Part shown: piece by piece, positions 32,779 to 41,709 of the stretch
How the letters are laid out: every line of letters starts with the position of its first letter
Position numbering within the stretch: the first letter of the stretch is position 1
Source: an uncultured Ruminococcus sp.
GTDB lineage: Bacteria > Bacillota > Clostridia > Lachnospirales > Lachnospiraceae
Length of the DNA: 64,000 bases
Reading direction: 5' to 3'
Assembly (NCBI GenBank): GCA_946494335.1
Contig: CAMMBV010000002.1
Location: 80,100 to 144,099 of the forward strand
Notes under the pieces: generated by a model
What the model saw: only the letters and a program-made list of their open reading frames with translations
The model's database searches: none
What the model was told of the DNA's origin: nothing
Program-made: the position numbers and the translations under genes

Positions 32779-33297
32779 ATGGCTGAATCCTTAACATTAT
32801 ATAAACTGATTATTCTGTATATGCTGAAAAAGGTAACCTTTCCTCTCACCAACGCTCAGTTATCTGATTTCATACTGGGCCAGGAGTACACCAACTATTT
32901 CCATCTGCAGCAGGCAATCAATGAGATGCTGGAGGCAAAGCTGCTGAACGTGGAAGTTATCCGCAATTCTTCCCGCTATCTGATGACGCCGGATGGCAGG
33001 CAGACTCTGGACTATTTTGAAAACCAGATTCCCGACACCATCAAAGAAGATATTCATCATTATCTGGAAGAGCATTCCTATGAAATGCGCAATGAAGTTT
33101 CTGTCTGGGCGGATTACTACAAAATTACCGGGAAAAATGAGTATGACGTTCACTGTCAGGTGAAGGAAGGAGACAGTATCCTGATCGACCTGAATCTTTC
33201 CGTTCCGGAAGAAAGCATTGCCAAAACGCTCTGCAATAACTGGACCGGGAAAAGCCAGGAAATCTATGAGCATATCATGAAGGAACTTATGGCCTGA
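32779..33297 (+). CDS. DUF4364 family protein
   Basis: A 172-residue protein typical of Clostridia. Family segments are LYKLIILYMLKKVTFPLTNA, SDFILGQEYTNYFHLQQAIN, then TPDGRQTLDYFENQIP. The N-terminal half looks like a winged helix, so a regulatory function is likely but the target is unknown. The gene starts 3 bases after the radical SAM gene and is the last gene of the plus-strand unit. Confidence 0.88.
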   Translation: MAESLTLYKLIILYMLKKVTFPLTNAQLSDFILGQEYTNYFHLQQAINEMLEAKLLNVEVIRNSSRYLMTPDGRQTLDYFENQIPDTIKEDIHHYLEEHSYEMRNEVSVWADYYKITGKNEYDVHCQVKEGDSILIDLNLSVPEESIAKTLCNNWTGKSQEIYEHIMKELMA

Positions 33298-33300
33298 AAA

Positions 33301-33347
33301 ATGCTGCCGCACCGGTGAGAATTCTCTCACGGTACGGCAGCATTTTA
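33301..33347. terminator. Bidirectional terminator between DUF4364 and flavodoxin genes
   Basis: ATGCTGCCG (33301-33309) pairs with CGGCAGCAT (33335-33343), with inner GTGAGA/TCTCAC pairs, and TTTT follows on the plus strand. The minus strand has the matching T-rich tract, so it can end both converging transcripts. Confidence 0.75.
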
Positions 33348-33363
33348 AATGTCCGTTTCTTTT

Positions 33364-33843
33364 TTAAAGTCCCAGTTCTTCGGACCACTTTTTCAGAGCG
33401 TCCGCACCTGTCCCGGCAGAAAAACGTCTGCCTTCTTTCAGTACAGCGCCCCTGCAGGAATCTTTCAGCTCTGCATTGGTATTGCCCATACCGCTGGATC
33501 CCGATGTGGCAAAGGGAACCACCGTCTTTCCGGTCAGGTCGTACTGTTCCAGAAACGTATTGATAATGGTCGGCGCCACATACCACCAGATAGGAAAGCC
33601 TACATAAATCACATCATACTGATCCATATTTTTTACTTTATTGGCAATGGGGGGACGAAAGCTTTTATCATTCATCTCAATGCTGCTGCGGCTGTTTTTG
33701 TCCATCCAGTCCAGATCCGCTTTCGTATAGGGCTGCTGGGGCAGGATTTCATGAAGATCTGCTCCCACCGCAGATGCCAGTGTCTTTGCCAGTTTTGCGG
33801 TCACGCCGCTTGCGCTGAAATAAGCTACCAGTTTTTTACTCAT
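33364..33843 (-). CDS. Flavodoxin
   Basis: A 159-residue flavodoxin. FMN phosphate loop: KKLVAYFSASGVTAKLAKTL. FMN ring contacts: GFPIWWYVAPTII and FATSGSSGMGNTNAEL. It lacks a signal peptide, so it is cytoplasmic. The gene is 11 bases downstream of the alpha/beta hydrolase gene, so they are co-transcribed from the MerR-controlled promoter. It is a paralogue of the broken flavodoxin lipoprotein at 14.5-15 kb, sharing the ADL-EI-P--PYT and MDQYDV segments. Confidence 0.92.
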   Translation of the reverse strand: MSKKLVAYFSASGVTAKLAKTLASAVGADLHEILPQQPYTKADLDWMDKNSRSSIEMNDKSFRPPIANKVKNMDQYDVIYVGFPIWWYVAPTIINTFLEQYDLTGKTVVPFATSGSSGMGNTNAELKDSCRGAVLKEGRRFSAGTGADALKKWSEELGL

Positions 33844-33854
33844 ATTGATTCCTC

Positions 33855-34829
33855 CTATAAATATTTCTTAAAAAATTCTTCCATCTTGTCAAAGGGTATG
33901 ATATCCGTCTGATCATATAAATCGGTATGCACTGCCTCTGGAATGATCAGAAGCTCTTTGTTGTCTCCTTTTAATTTTTCATAGGCATCCCGGCTGAAAT
34001 AGCAGGAATGTGCTTTTTCGCCGTGAATCAGCAGCACAGCGCTGCGGATTTCATCACTGTACTGAAGAATGGGCATATTCAGAAAAGACAGGGATGAAGT
34101 CACATTCCATCCGTTATTGGAGTTCAGGGATCTTTTGTGATATCCTCTTTGTGTCTTATAATAATCATAATAATCTTTCACAAAAAATGGCGCGTCTTCC
34201 GGCAGAGGATCCACCACACCTCCGGCCAGACTGTATTCTCCCCGTTTATAATCTTCAATTCTCTGTGCATTGAGGGCTTTTCTTTTTTCATAGCGATCCT
34301 CTTCGCTGTCTTCAGCGTCAAAATATCCTTTTGCATTGACCCGGCTCATATCATACATAGTGGAAGTCACAGTTGCCTTGATTCTCGTATCAATGGCCGC
34401 CGCATTCAGCGCCATGCCGCCCCAGCCGCAGATACCGATGATTCCGATCTTTTCCGGATCTACATTTTCCTGAACGCTCAGGAAATCTACCGCAGCCTGA
34501 AAATCTTCCGTATTGATATCCGGTGACGCCACATACCGGGGCGCGCCGCCGCTTTCACCGGTATAAGAAGGATCAAAGGCCAGCGTTACAAATCCTCTTT
34601 CCGCCATTGTCTGTGCATAAAGACCGGAAGCCTGTTCCTTTACCGCTCCAAATGGTCCGCACACCGCCAGCGCCGAAAGTTTCCCGCTTTTGTCCGCCGG
34701 CTCATACAGATCCGCCGCCAGTGTAATCCCATACCGATTGTAAAAGGTCACTTTTCTGTGATTAACCTTATCGCTTTTGGGAAATACCTTATCCCATTCC
34801 CCGGTAAGATTCAGTTTCTCTGCTTTCAT
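33855..34829 (-). CDS. Alpha/beta hydrolase, dienelactone hydrolase/YcjY-like, with Cys nucleophile position
   Basis: A 324-residue alpha/beta hydrolase. The nucleophile elbow reads GIIGICGWGGM, so Cys stands where many hydrolases have Ser, as in dienelactone hydrolases. The catalytic acid and His are probably in LLIHGEKAHSCYF and LLIIPEAVHTDLYDQ. The start fits a promoter controlled by the divergent MerR gene. YcjY-like proteins have no firm substrate, so I leave the reaction open. It precedes the flavodoxin gene by 11 bases and forms a two-gene operon with it. Confidence 0.88.
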   Translation of the reverse strand: MKAEKLNLTGEWDKVFPKSDKVNHRKVTFYNRYGITLAADLYEPADKSGKLSALAVCGPFGAVKEQASGLYAQTMAERGFVTLAFDPSYTGESGGAPRYVASPDINTEDFQAAVDFLSVQENVDPEKIGIIGICGWGGMALNAAAIDTRIKATVTSTMYDMSRVNAKGYFDAEDSEEDRYEKRKALNAQRIEDYKRGEYSLAGGVVDPLPEDAPFFVKDYYDYYKTQRGYHKRSLNSNNGWNVTSSLSFLNMPILQYSDEIRSAVLLIHGEKAHSCYFSRDAYEKLKGDNKELLIIPEAVHTDLYDQTDIIPFDKMEEFFKKYL

Positions 34830-34888
34830 CTTTCTATTCCTCTCTTTCGATTTTCATTGACATATTTCACCGTCTCTGTTATGCTTAC

Positions 34889-34919
34889 ACCATACCACCT
34901 AAACCTGACTTCAGGTCAA
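34889..34919 (-). promoter_or_regulatory. MerR-type promoter with 19-base spacer and internal dyad
   Basis: On the minus strand, TTGACC (34914-34919) and TATGGT (34889-34894) are separated by 19 bases, the long spacer typical of promoters activated by MerR proteins. A perfect dyad ACCTGA-CT-TCAGGT (34903-34916) sits between and over the -35. The divergent MerR gene starts at 34965, so this is very likely its target. Confidence 0.75.
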
Positions 34920-34964
34920 GTGTTTTATGTGAAATTTTTATGAATTATTTAAGGAGGCGTTTTT

Positions 34965-35402
34965 ATGTACTCAATCGGGGAAGTGTCCAAAATGTTTCAT
35001 CTGCCCATCTCCACCCTTCGCTATTACGACAAAGAAGGACTTCTGCCAGGGCTCATCCGGGAGAAATCCAACATCCGCAAATTTGATGAGCGCTCCCTGG
35101 AGTCTTTACGTGTCATTGAATGTCTGAAAAAATCCGGCATGGAAATCAAGGACATCAAACAGTTTATGATCTGGTGCAGCGAGGGATCAGCCACCTATCA
35201 AAAAAGGCTGGAGATGTTTCAGAAGCAGAAGCAAAACATAGAAAGCAAAATTGACCAGCTTCAGAAAACGCTGGAAATGGTGGAATTCAAGTGCTGGTAT
35301 TATACCCGGGCCATAGAAGATGGAAACGAAGCCTTCGCTGAAAATATGCCGGACTCTCTGCCTGATGAAATCAAACCGTTATATATCCGCAGTCATACTT
35401 AA
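34965..35402 (+). CDS. MerR family transcriptional regulator
   Basis: A 145-residue MerR regulator. The N-terminal winged helix begins MYSIGEVSKMFHLPISTLRY and has YDKEGLLPG and KSNIRKFDERSLESLRVIEC. A long dimerization coiled coil follows (about residues 75-118). The short C-terminus contains one Cys (CWYY), a possible ligand or redox site. It diverges from the hydrolase-flavodoxin operon, and that operon has a 19-base-spacer promoter with a dyad, which is the expected MerR target. The signal is unknown. Confidence 0.92.
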   Translation: MYSIGEVSKMFHLPISTLRYYDKEGLLPGLIREKSNIRKFDERSLESLRVIECLKKSGMEIKDIKQFMIWCSEGSATYQKRLEMFQKQKQNIESKIDQLQKTLEMVEFKCWYYTRAIEDGNEAFAENMPDSLPDEIKPLYIRSHT

Positions 35403-35403
35403 A

Positions 35404-35431
35404 AAAGGCAGGAGCTTTTACCCCTGCCTTT
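35404..35431. terminator. Bidirectional terminator between MerR and MATE genes
   Basis: AAAGGCAGG and CCTGCCTTT form a 9-base stem right after the MerR stop. An A-run on one side and T-run on the other suit both directions. Confidence 0.75.
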
Positions 35432-36842
35432 GACTGTCATATGCAGCTTCTTTAGTCTTTCTTCCCGTATTCATAAGCTTTTTCAGATACCGGAAAAACA
35501 GTGTTGCCGTGGTGGCCGCCGCTGCCACATCCGCCGTGGGCTCCGCCAGGAACACTGCAAATACTTTATGATTCGTGATAATATGCGGCAGTATGAAAAT
35601 AAGGGGAATTAAAAGAAACACCTTGCGCAGAAGGGCCAGAAGAAGAGAGGTTCTGGCATTTCCCAGCGCCACAAAAGTCTGCTGGCATGCGTACTGCACT
35701 CCCATCACACAGATTCCGGCAGTGTAAACACGCATGGCCCACGTCCCCATGGCTATATATTCCGCATCCGTCGTAAACATGCGCATGAACATCTGCGGAA
35801 ACAGTATGGCCAGCGCCCACAATATGACTGCATAGGTGACACTTGCTTTTAAAAGACACTGGAAAGCCTGTTTCACCCGATCCATTTTTCCGGCGCCGTA
35901 GTTATAGCTGACAATAGGCTGAGAACCCTGGGTCATGCCAGTAATGGGAAGCAGTGCAAACTGCATCACGCTGGACAGTACTGCCATGACTCCCACTGCA
36001 ATGTCGCCGCCGTAAGCCTTCAGCGATATATTAAAGCAGACATTTAATATACTTTCCGTAAACTGCATTACAAAAGGGGAAGCGCCCAGCGCAATACAGG
36101 GTCCAAGAACTCCCGGCAATATTTTGAAATTCCGGATTCGCAGTTTTAAAAAACTACGCGGTGAACATAAAAAAATAACGATCCAGAGCGCCGAAAGCCC
36201 CTGAGATATGATGGTGGCAAGCGCAGCGCCCTGCACCCCCATATCAAAACCGAACATCAGAATGGGATCCAGTATGATGTTAGTTCCCGCGCCGATAATT
36301 ACACTGAGCATTCCCATGGTGGCATAGCCCTGGGCATTGATAAAATAATTCAGTCCGAGAGCAATCTGGACAAATACTGTTCCCAGAGAATAAAGCTGCA
36401 TATAATCCCAGGCATAGCCAATGGTGTTGTCACTGGCGCCGAACATCATCAGTATATTCCGTCCGAAAATCTGAAAAAAGACGGTCAGTGCCAGAGCTGC
36501 CGCCAAAAGAGCCGCCGCACAGTTTCCCATGATCCGTTCCGCTTCTTCCTTTTTCTTTCTCCCCATCATAATGGAGGCTCTTGCCGCCCCGCCGGTGCTG
36601 AACAGACTGGCAAAGGCTGATATCGCCAGAATTACCGGCAGGGTAACGCCCACGCCGGTCAGCGCAGACGCGCCGATTCCCGGCAGATGACCAATGTAGA
36701 CCCGATCCACCAGATTATATAAAAGATTTATGATCTGAGCCGTTATGGCAGGCAGTGCCAGCCGGAATAAAAGTTTTCCCACCTTGCCTTCGCCCAGATT
36801 AATTTCCTTTCTGTCCGGAATTCTCTGTTGATTTCCACTCAT
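35418..36842 (-). CDS. MATE family efflux transporter
   Basis: A 474-residue inner-membrane multidrug/toxin exporter with twelve predicted helices. Family features are the N-terminal LGEGKVGKLLFRLALPAITA segment, LYNLVDRVYIGHLPGIGASA (helix 2), and a duplicated half starting near residue 240 with ILPGVLGPCIALGASPFVMQ. A GAGAGGG ribosome site precedes the start. Na+ or H+ coupling and the drug are not shown by sequence. It follows the amidohydrolase gene on the same strand but a palindromic hairpin separates them. Confidence 0.93.
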   Translation of the reverse strand: MSGNQQRIPDRKEINLGEGKVGKLLFRLALPAITAQIINLLYNLVDRVYIGHLPGIGASALTGVGVTLPVILAISAFASLFSTGGAARASIMMGRKKKEEAERIMGNCAAALLAAALALTVFFQIFGRNILMMFGASDNTIGYAWDYMQLYSLGTVFVQIALGLNYFINAQGYATMGMLSVIIGAGTNIILDPILMFGFDMGVQGAALATIISQGLSALWIVIFLCSPRSFLKLRIRNFKILPGVLGPCIALGASPFVMQFTESILNVCFNISLKAYGGDIAVGVMAVLSSVMQFALLPITGMTQGSQPIVSYNYGAGKMDRVKQAFQCLLKASVTYAVILWALAILFPQMFMRMFTTDAEYIAMGTWAMRVYTAGICVMGVQYACQQTFVALGNARTSLLLALLRKVFLLIPLIFILPHIITNHKVFAVFLAEPTADVAAAATTATLFFRYLKKLMNTGRKTKEAAYDSQRQG

Positions 36843-36888
36843 ATATCTTTCAACCCTCTCTTTATTAATGAGCCGCAGCCGATAAACA

Positions 36889-36929
36889 GGCTTCAGAAAT
36901 TCCGCCCTTCTGGCCGTTTTTCTGAAGCC
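36889..36929. terminator. Hairpin between amidohydrolase and MATE genes
   Basis: GGCTTCAGAAA (36889-36899) and TTTCTGAAGCC (36919-36929) form an 11-base stem. It lies just past the amidohydrolase stop. No strong T-run follows on the minus strand, so its action as a terminator is uncertain. Confidence 0.5.
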
Positions 36930-36946
36930 TCACATCCACACAGTAT

Positions 36947-38134
36947 TTACAGTTTTACAATCTCTCCCGCTTTTACAACCAGCGCCACATCATCCAGCAC
37001 ATCGATATTTTCATCGGGATTTCCGGAAAATGCTGCAAGATTGGCCCGCTTTCCACAGGCGATGGTACCTACCTGATCGTCGATCATAAGAATCTCTGCG
37101 TTGTTCTTTGTTGCCTGTATCAGACATTCCAGCGGAGTAAATCCAGCCATGTTCACTCTGGCCCGGAATTCATAAATGCCGTTTCCGTGACTCCCCACGT
37201 ACACGCCCGCGTCAGTACCCCAGCCTATTTTGATGCCGGCCTCTTTATAGGCGTGAAGGCCGTCCACTATTTTACCCAGCAGTGTTTTTGCCTTCCTCAC
37301 ATAATGTTCCGGTTTGTCGTCCGGGAATTCGACAAAATTCGTCATGGGCGACATGGTGGGAATAGGAAATGATTTTCCCGATTCTTTATACATCCGGATG
37401 CACTCATCGTCAACAATGGAAGAATGTTCCACCGTCCGCACTCCGTTTCGGATACACATTTTTACTCCTTCGGAACCGTGACAGTGCACTGCTACGGGAA
37501 GTCCGGCATACTCCGCTGTCCGGCAGGCCGCTGCCAGCTCTTCCTCAAAGATAATGGCGTTGCCCGGCGTACCGCCCGGATTCATCACCGCACCGGTGCC
37601 CATAATCTTAATCCAGTCCACACCCATCTGATACTGACGGCGGACAGCTTTTACGTACTCCAGGGGAGAATCTGCTTCCTCATACATATCCCCGAAGAAT
37701 TCATTGCCCGCTTCTGTGGGAGTGAGGATTTTTCCGCTGACCAGCACATCCGGTCCCATCACTCTTCCTTCCCGTATGGCCCTTGCCAATCCTAAGGTGA
37801 TGTTGTTTCGATCTCCCAGATCACGAACCGTAGTATAGCCTCTTCTCAGATTATCCTGGGCCCGCTGGAGACAACATACGGTGCGGTAGGCATCCGGCTG
37901 TACATTCTCCTCAAAGGTATTGCTTCCCTCCAGATCCAGATGCAGATGGGCCTCAATCATGCCTGGCATCAGTGTTTTTCCCGTCAGATCAATGATCTCA
38001 TCCTCCGAAGCCGAGACACTTTTGGCCGGCCGGATTTCCTGGATAATCCCTTTATCCACCACCACATCGCCGTACCGGTCCTCATATCCTTCCGTCAGTT
38101 CCTGAATCAATCGTGCGTTTCTTAAAACCAGCAT
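36947..38134 (-). CDS. Metal-dependent amidohydrolase family protein
   Basis: A 395-residue TIM-barrel metallohydrolase related to imidazolonepropionase- and prolidase-like proteins. Metal ligands are visible: HxH in MIEAHLHLD (about residue 60), Lys in VDWIKIMGTGA, His in VAVHCHGSEGV, His in VRTVEHSSIV and Asp in GWGTDAGVYVG. The N-terminal beta sandwich carries the usual LTGKTLMPGMI. Substrate unknown; dipeptides or cyclic amides are usual in the group. It begins 3 bases after the CapA gene stop, so the two may be co-transcribed. Confidence 0.9.
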   Translation of the reverse strand: MLVLRNARLIQELTEGYEDRYGDVVVDKGIIQEIRPAKSVSASEDEIIDLTGKTLMPGMIEAHLHLDLEGSNTFEENVQPDAYRTVCCLQRAQDNLRRGYTTVRDLGDRNNITLGLARAIREGRVMGPDVLVSGKILTPTEAGNEFFGDMYEEADSPLEYVKAVRRQYQMGVDWIKIMGTGAVMNPGGTPGNAIIFEEELAAACRTAEYAGLPVAVHCHGSEGVKMCIRNGVRTVEHSSIVDDECIRMYKESGKSFPIPTMSPMTNFVEFPDDKPEHYVRKAKTLLGKIVDGLHAYKEAGIKIGWGTDAGVYVGSHGNGIYEFRARVNMAGFTPLECLIQATKNNAEILMIDDQVGTIACGKRANLAAFSGNPDENIDVLDDVALVVKAGEIVKL

Positions 38135-38137
38135 TTT

Positions 38138-39436
38138 TTATTCCTCCGTTTCTGTTGTCTCATCTAATGTATGATAATCCTGCTTCAGCACCTCTTCAAA
38201 CTGCTGTTTCAGCGTTTCCAGCGTAAAAGCTTCCGAAGTCTCCTCATGGATTCCGTGTTCCTTCGCCAGCTCCTGCGTATAATCTTCCAGCGGATACACC
38301 GCATATTCTTCTTTCTGGTGATTATAATGGGTCACAAGGGGCAAAAGCTCTGAATCCGAGATGGATAGCTGTCCGCTTTTTGGATCCTTTGTCACCGTGA
38401 TATCCGCCATTCCGCCCAGCATGCACTCCGGTTCCTTCTGAGTGGAAATAAAATTGCCCAGCGAGTAATATACCAGCATTTCATTCCCCTGCTCATCCCT
38501 CAGCGTCTCAAAATTCTGAAGAACATGCGGGTGAGAGCAGACAGCGATATCCACCCCCTGGGACAGCAGAAGCTGAAGATAATCCTTCATTTCCTGATTG
38601 GGCTGCGATGCGTACTCTGTCCCGATATGAAGAAAGGCAATCACCATATCTCCTGCCTCTTTTGCTTTCTTTACATCCGCCGATACTCTGTCCATATCCA
38701 GCATATCCAGCATGTAGGAGGGAAAGCTGTCATAATCTTCTCCGTTGATTTGGCAGGTATAATTCAGCATGGCAAAAGTAGCGCCTTTACACTCCACTGT
38801 AGCGATCCGGTCCGCTTCCTCCTGATTTTTATGAATGCCCAGCACTTCAATCTCCGGATGCGTATTTTCCCAATAGGCCAGCGTCTCTTCAATGGCCTGG
38901 GTTCCCTTGTCCATGGCGTGATTGGTCGCATGGAGCACCACATCAAATCCCGTGTCCACAAGGGCATCCCCGATCTCCACGGGAGAGCCGAATTCAGGAT
39001 AGGCCGAAACATTTTCATGGCTTTCCACGAATATACACTCCTCATTCACCACCGCTATGTCCGCCGAAGAAACTTTGTCCTTCACATATTGATAAAGATG
39101 ATCGTAATTCCATTCCCCTGACTTTGATTCGCCTGACTGATAGATATGCTCATGAATCAGATTATCTCCCACCGCCAGAAGATGTATGGTGTTTTCTTCT
39201 TCCTGGCGCTTAAGCTGTTCCTCTTCTTCTTTTTTTGCCTGCTCTTTTGCCAGGGCTTGTGCCTCCCGGGCTGCTTCCCGGCTTCTTACACGGGCAGACA
39301 CCCCTGCCGATACGCCTATGACCAGAGCTGCCGCAAAGGCCCAGAAAATGATCAGCTTCTGACGGCGGATCTGTCTCTGTCTCTGCCGCTTCTTCTTTCT
39401 TCTGCGCGCTTCCCTGTCCATCCCCTCATAATCCAT
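38138..39436 (-). CDS. CapA family protein (poly-gamma-glutamate synthesis type)
   Basis: A 432-residue membrane-anchored phosphoesterase-like protein. A very basic N-terminus (residues 9-28) precedes one membrane helix (about 29-47), then an extracellular Gln/Glu coiled linker. The CapA fold starts with HLLAVGDNLIHEHIYQSG, followed by DIAVVNEECIFVE, HATNHAMDKG and VAVCSHPHVLQNFE (here DIAVCSHPHVLQNFE), which hold metal-ligand residues. CapA acts in poly-gamma-glutamate capsule making in Bacillus, but Cap B/C/D are absent here, so the role is unsure. Confidence 0.9.
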   Translation of the reverse strand: MDYEGMDREARRRKKKRQRQRQIRRQKLIIFWAFAAALVIGVSAGVSARVRSREAAREAQALAKEQAKKEEEEQLKRQEEENTIHLLAVGDNLIHEHIYQSGESKSGEWNYDHLYQYVKDKVSSADIAVVNEECIFVESHENVSAYPEFGSPVEIGDALVDTGFDVVLHATNHAMDKGTQAIEETLAYWENTHPEIEVLGIHKNQEEADRIATVECKGATFAMLNYTCQINGEDYDSFPSYMLDMLDMDRVSADVKKAKEAGDMVIAFLHIGTEYASQPNQEMKDYLQLLLSQGVDIAVCSHPHVLQNFETLRDEQGNEMLVYYSLGNFISTQKEPECMLGGMADITVTKDPKSGQLSISDSELLPLVTHYNHQKEEYAVYPLEDYTQELAKEHGIHEETSEAFTLETLKQQFEEVLKQDYHTLDETTETEE

Positions 39437-39515
39437 ATCTCTATCCTCTGTACTTCTTATGATTGTTTTATTATAGCGAAATTTGTCAATAATTACAAGA
39501 CGGCCCCGGACGAAT

Positions 39516-40802
39516 TCATGCTTCCATTATCAAATCTGACGAAAAAAATGTACCGGCCAGCTTTACCATCTCCTCCAGATCCTTCACCCCAGCCGTCTCG
39601 TAGGACGAGTGCATGGCCAGCTGGGGCAGACCGATATCGGCCGCCGGAACGGAAACCTGTCCGCTGGAAATGTTCCCCAGTGTAGAGCCTCCCGCCATGT
39701 CTGACCGGTTAAAAAACACCTGGCAGTTAATACCGGCCTGTCTACACAACGTCTTCACAAAAGAGGCGGTGGCGCCGTCGGTGCAGTATTTCTGGTTTGC
39801 GCTGTACTTCAGGACGATCCCGCCGTTCAGATACGTCCGATTGCTCACGTCGCTTTTGTCCGGCTGATTGGGATGTACGCTGTGGGCGTTGTCCGCCGAT
39901 ATCATAAAGCTGGACGCCAGTTTCCGGTAATACTCCTCCCCGTTCATATGAAGGGAGATCATGATTCTTTCCAGCAGATCCTTCAAAAATGTGGACGCGG
40001 CTCCCTGTCTGGTCTGGCTGCCCACTTCCTCATTGTCAAACACACAGTGGACCATGCTGAAGCGGTCATTGGAACTGTTCTGAAATCCTTTCATGGAAGC
40101 AAAGGCACATGCCTGATCGTCCAGCCGGCTGCTGGAATAAAATTCCCGGTCCGCTCCCCAGATACTGCCTTTCATCCGGTTATACAAAAACAGATCGAAT
40201 CCCAGTATCTGCTCCGGAGATACACCTGCGCTTTTCGCCGCAATTTCCTTCCAGCGACCTTTTTCTCCGCCTCCGATCAGGGGCATCATATCTGTCTGGG
40301 CATTATAGGCATACCCGTCGTTGGCCTTTCTGTTCATATGAATGGCGAGACTGGGAATAAGCGCCAGATCCCGATCCACATCGACCAGACGGGAGACAAT
40401 GTGCTCCCCTTCCTGTACCAGCACGCGGCCAGCCACCGAGAGCGGCCGGTCAAACCAGGTTCCCATCAGCATGCCGCCGTATTTCTCCACGTTCAGCCTT
40501 ACAAAATGCTTTTCCAGTTCCATCTCCGGATTTTCCTTAATCCGGAAGGTGGGAGAGTCACTGTGACTGGCCAGAATCCGAAAGCCTTCCATCTCCTTTT
40601 GGGGTACGGTAAACGCCGCCAGCGAAGAGCCGTTTCGCAGGGTAAAATATTTTCCTCCGGCTTTTAAATTCCAGGCATCCCTTTCATTAAGTCTCTGAAA
40701 TCCGGATTTTTCCAGAATTTCCGCCATATTGGCTGCCACATGAAAACAGCTGGGACTTTTTTCTATAAAATTCAACAGTTCTTTTACCAGTTCTATACTC
40801 AT
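39516..40802 (-). CDS. M18 family aminopeptidase
   Basis: A 428-residue cytosolic zinc aminopeptidase of the ApeB/aspartyl aminopeptidase type. Zinc and catalytic residues appear in ILASHSDSPTFRIKENPE, SRLDDQACAFASMKG, FDNEEVGSQTRQGAASTF and MISADNAHSVHPN; LAMHSSYETAG near the end gives the last His. The ATG at 40802 is chosen because AGGAGGCG precedes it. It would finish peptide breakdown after uptake by peptide importers. It is divergent from the polysaccharide deacetylase gene. Confidence 0.92.
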   Translation of the reverse strand: MSIELVKELLNFIEKSPSCFHVAANMAEILEKSGFQRLNERDAWNLKAGGKYFTLRNGSSLAAFTVPQKEMEGFRILASHSDSPTFRIKENPEMELEKHFVRLNVEKYGGMLMGTWFDRPLSVAGRVLVQEGEHIVSRLVDVDRDLALIPSLAIHMNRKANDGYAYNAQTDMMPLIGGGEKGRWKEIAAKSAGVSPEQILGFDLFLYNRMKGSIWGADREFYSSSRLDDQACAFASMKGFQNSSNDRFSMVHCVFDNEEVGSQTRQGAASTFLKDLLERIMISLHMNGEEYYRKLASSFMISADNAHSVHPNQPDKSDVSNRTYLNGGIVLKYSANQKYCTDGATASFVKTLCRQAGINCQVFFNRSDMAGGSTLGNISSGQVSVPAADIGLPQLAMHSSYETAGVKDLEEMVKLAGTFFSSDLIMEA

Positions 40803-40882
40803 AATTTTCGCCTCCTGCATGATACGAATGAAACTTCCCGCAAATTCATATACATAAATAAATTCAATGATTCCGGTATCCC

Positions 40883-41671
40883 ATGAAAAATATCATCAAC
40901 CTGTCTCTTTTATTTGCCGCCGCATTTCTCGCCGGCGGACTCTTTGCTTTTTTCTTTTCTCCGTCCTATGAGACCCTTCCCGCTTCCGCTGACGGAAACT
41001 GGGGCTTAAGCTTTCCGGAGGAAGGCGAAGCGCCTTCGGGAAATGCAACCTCCGACCAGCTGAAAGAATATAATGCCTGTTATATGGACGATACCGAAAA
41101 AAAAGTAATCTACCTCACTTTTGATGCCGGCTATGAAAACGGCAATACTCCCGCCATACTGGACGCTCTGAAAAAGCATAACGTGCCGGCCACATTTTTT
41201 GTGGTGGGCAATTACCTGACTTCCTGTCCTGATCTGGTAAAAAGGATGGCGGCAGAGGGGCATATCGTAGGGAACCATACATACCACCACCCAGATATGT
41301 CCGAGATTTCCACCATGGAAGATTTCTCCAGAGAACTTCAGGGTGTGGAAGATCTGTATGAGGAGACTGTGGGTGAACCCATGACAAAATATTACCGTCC
41401 TCCCCAGGGTAAATACAGTGAGGCAAATCTGAAGATGGCCAGAGAACTGGGTTACAAAACCTTTTTCTGGAGCCTGGCCTATGTGGACTGGTATGAGGAA
41501 GATCAGCCCACCAAAGAAGAAGCCTTTGACAAACTGCTGAACCGCATTCATCCCGGCGCCATCGTCCTCCTTCACAGCACCTCCCGGACTAACGCTGAAA
41601 TCCTTGATGAACTTTTGACAAAATGGGAAGAAATGGGATACACCTTCGGCTCCCTGGATGAGATCTCTTAA
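40883..41671 (+). CDS. Polysaccharide deacetylase, PdaA-like
   Basis: A 262-residue carbohydrate esterase 4 enzyme with an N-terminal membrane/signal helix (about residues 5-22), so it acts outside the membrane. Catalytic base Asp lies in LTFDAGYENG; the metal His pair is in HIVGNHTYHHPDM; and the YYRPPQGKYSE and LLHSTSRTNAEILDELL motifs complete the fold. PdaA-like enzymes remove acetyl groups from muramic acid and so make the delta-lactam of spore cortex. A related role is likely, but spore function is inferred from the family, not the locus. Confidence 0.88.
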   Translation: MKNIINLSLLFAAAFLAGGLFAFFFSPSYETLPASADGNWGLSFPEEGEAPSGNATSDQLKEYNACYMDDTEKKVIYLTFDAGYENGNTPAILDALKKHNVPATFFVVGNYLTSCPDLVKRMAAEGHIVGNHTYHHPDMSEISTMEDFSRELQGVEDLYEETVGEPMTKYYRPPQGKYSEANLKMARELGYKTFFWSLAYVDWYEEDQPTKEEAFDKLLNRIHPGAIVLLHSTSRTNAEILDELLTKWEEMGYTFGSLDEIS

Positions 41672-41673
41672 AA

Positions 41674-41702
41674 GGGGCCGCTGTTTTTCAACAGCCGCCC
41701 CA
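41674..41702. terminator. Terminator between PdaA-like and DegV genes
   Basis: GGGGCCGCTGTT and AACAGCCGCCCC pair at 11 of 12 positions. On the minus strand it ends in CTTTT, so it best serves the DegV gene, but it follows the plus-strand stop by 2 bases. Confidence 0.8.
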
Positions 41703-41709
41703 AAGTTTC

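Noticed and set aside
39873..40667. Plus-strand frame of 264 codons
   Set aside because: It is a shadow of the M18 aminopeptidase gene, which has all its active-site motifs on the other strand.
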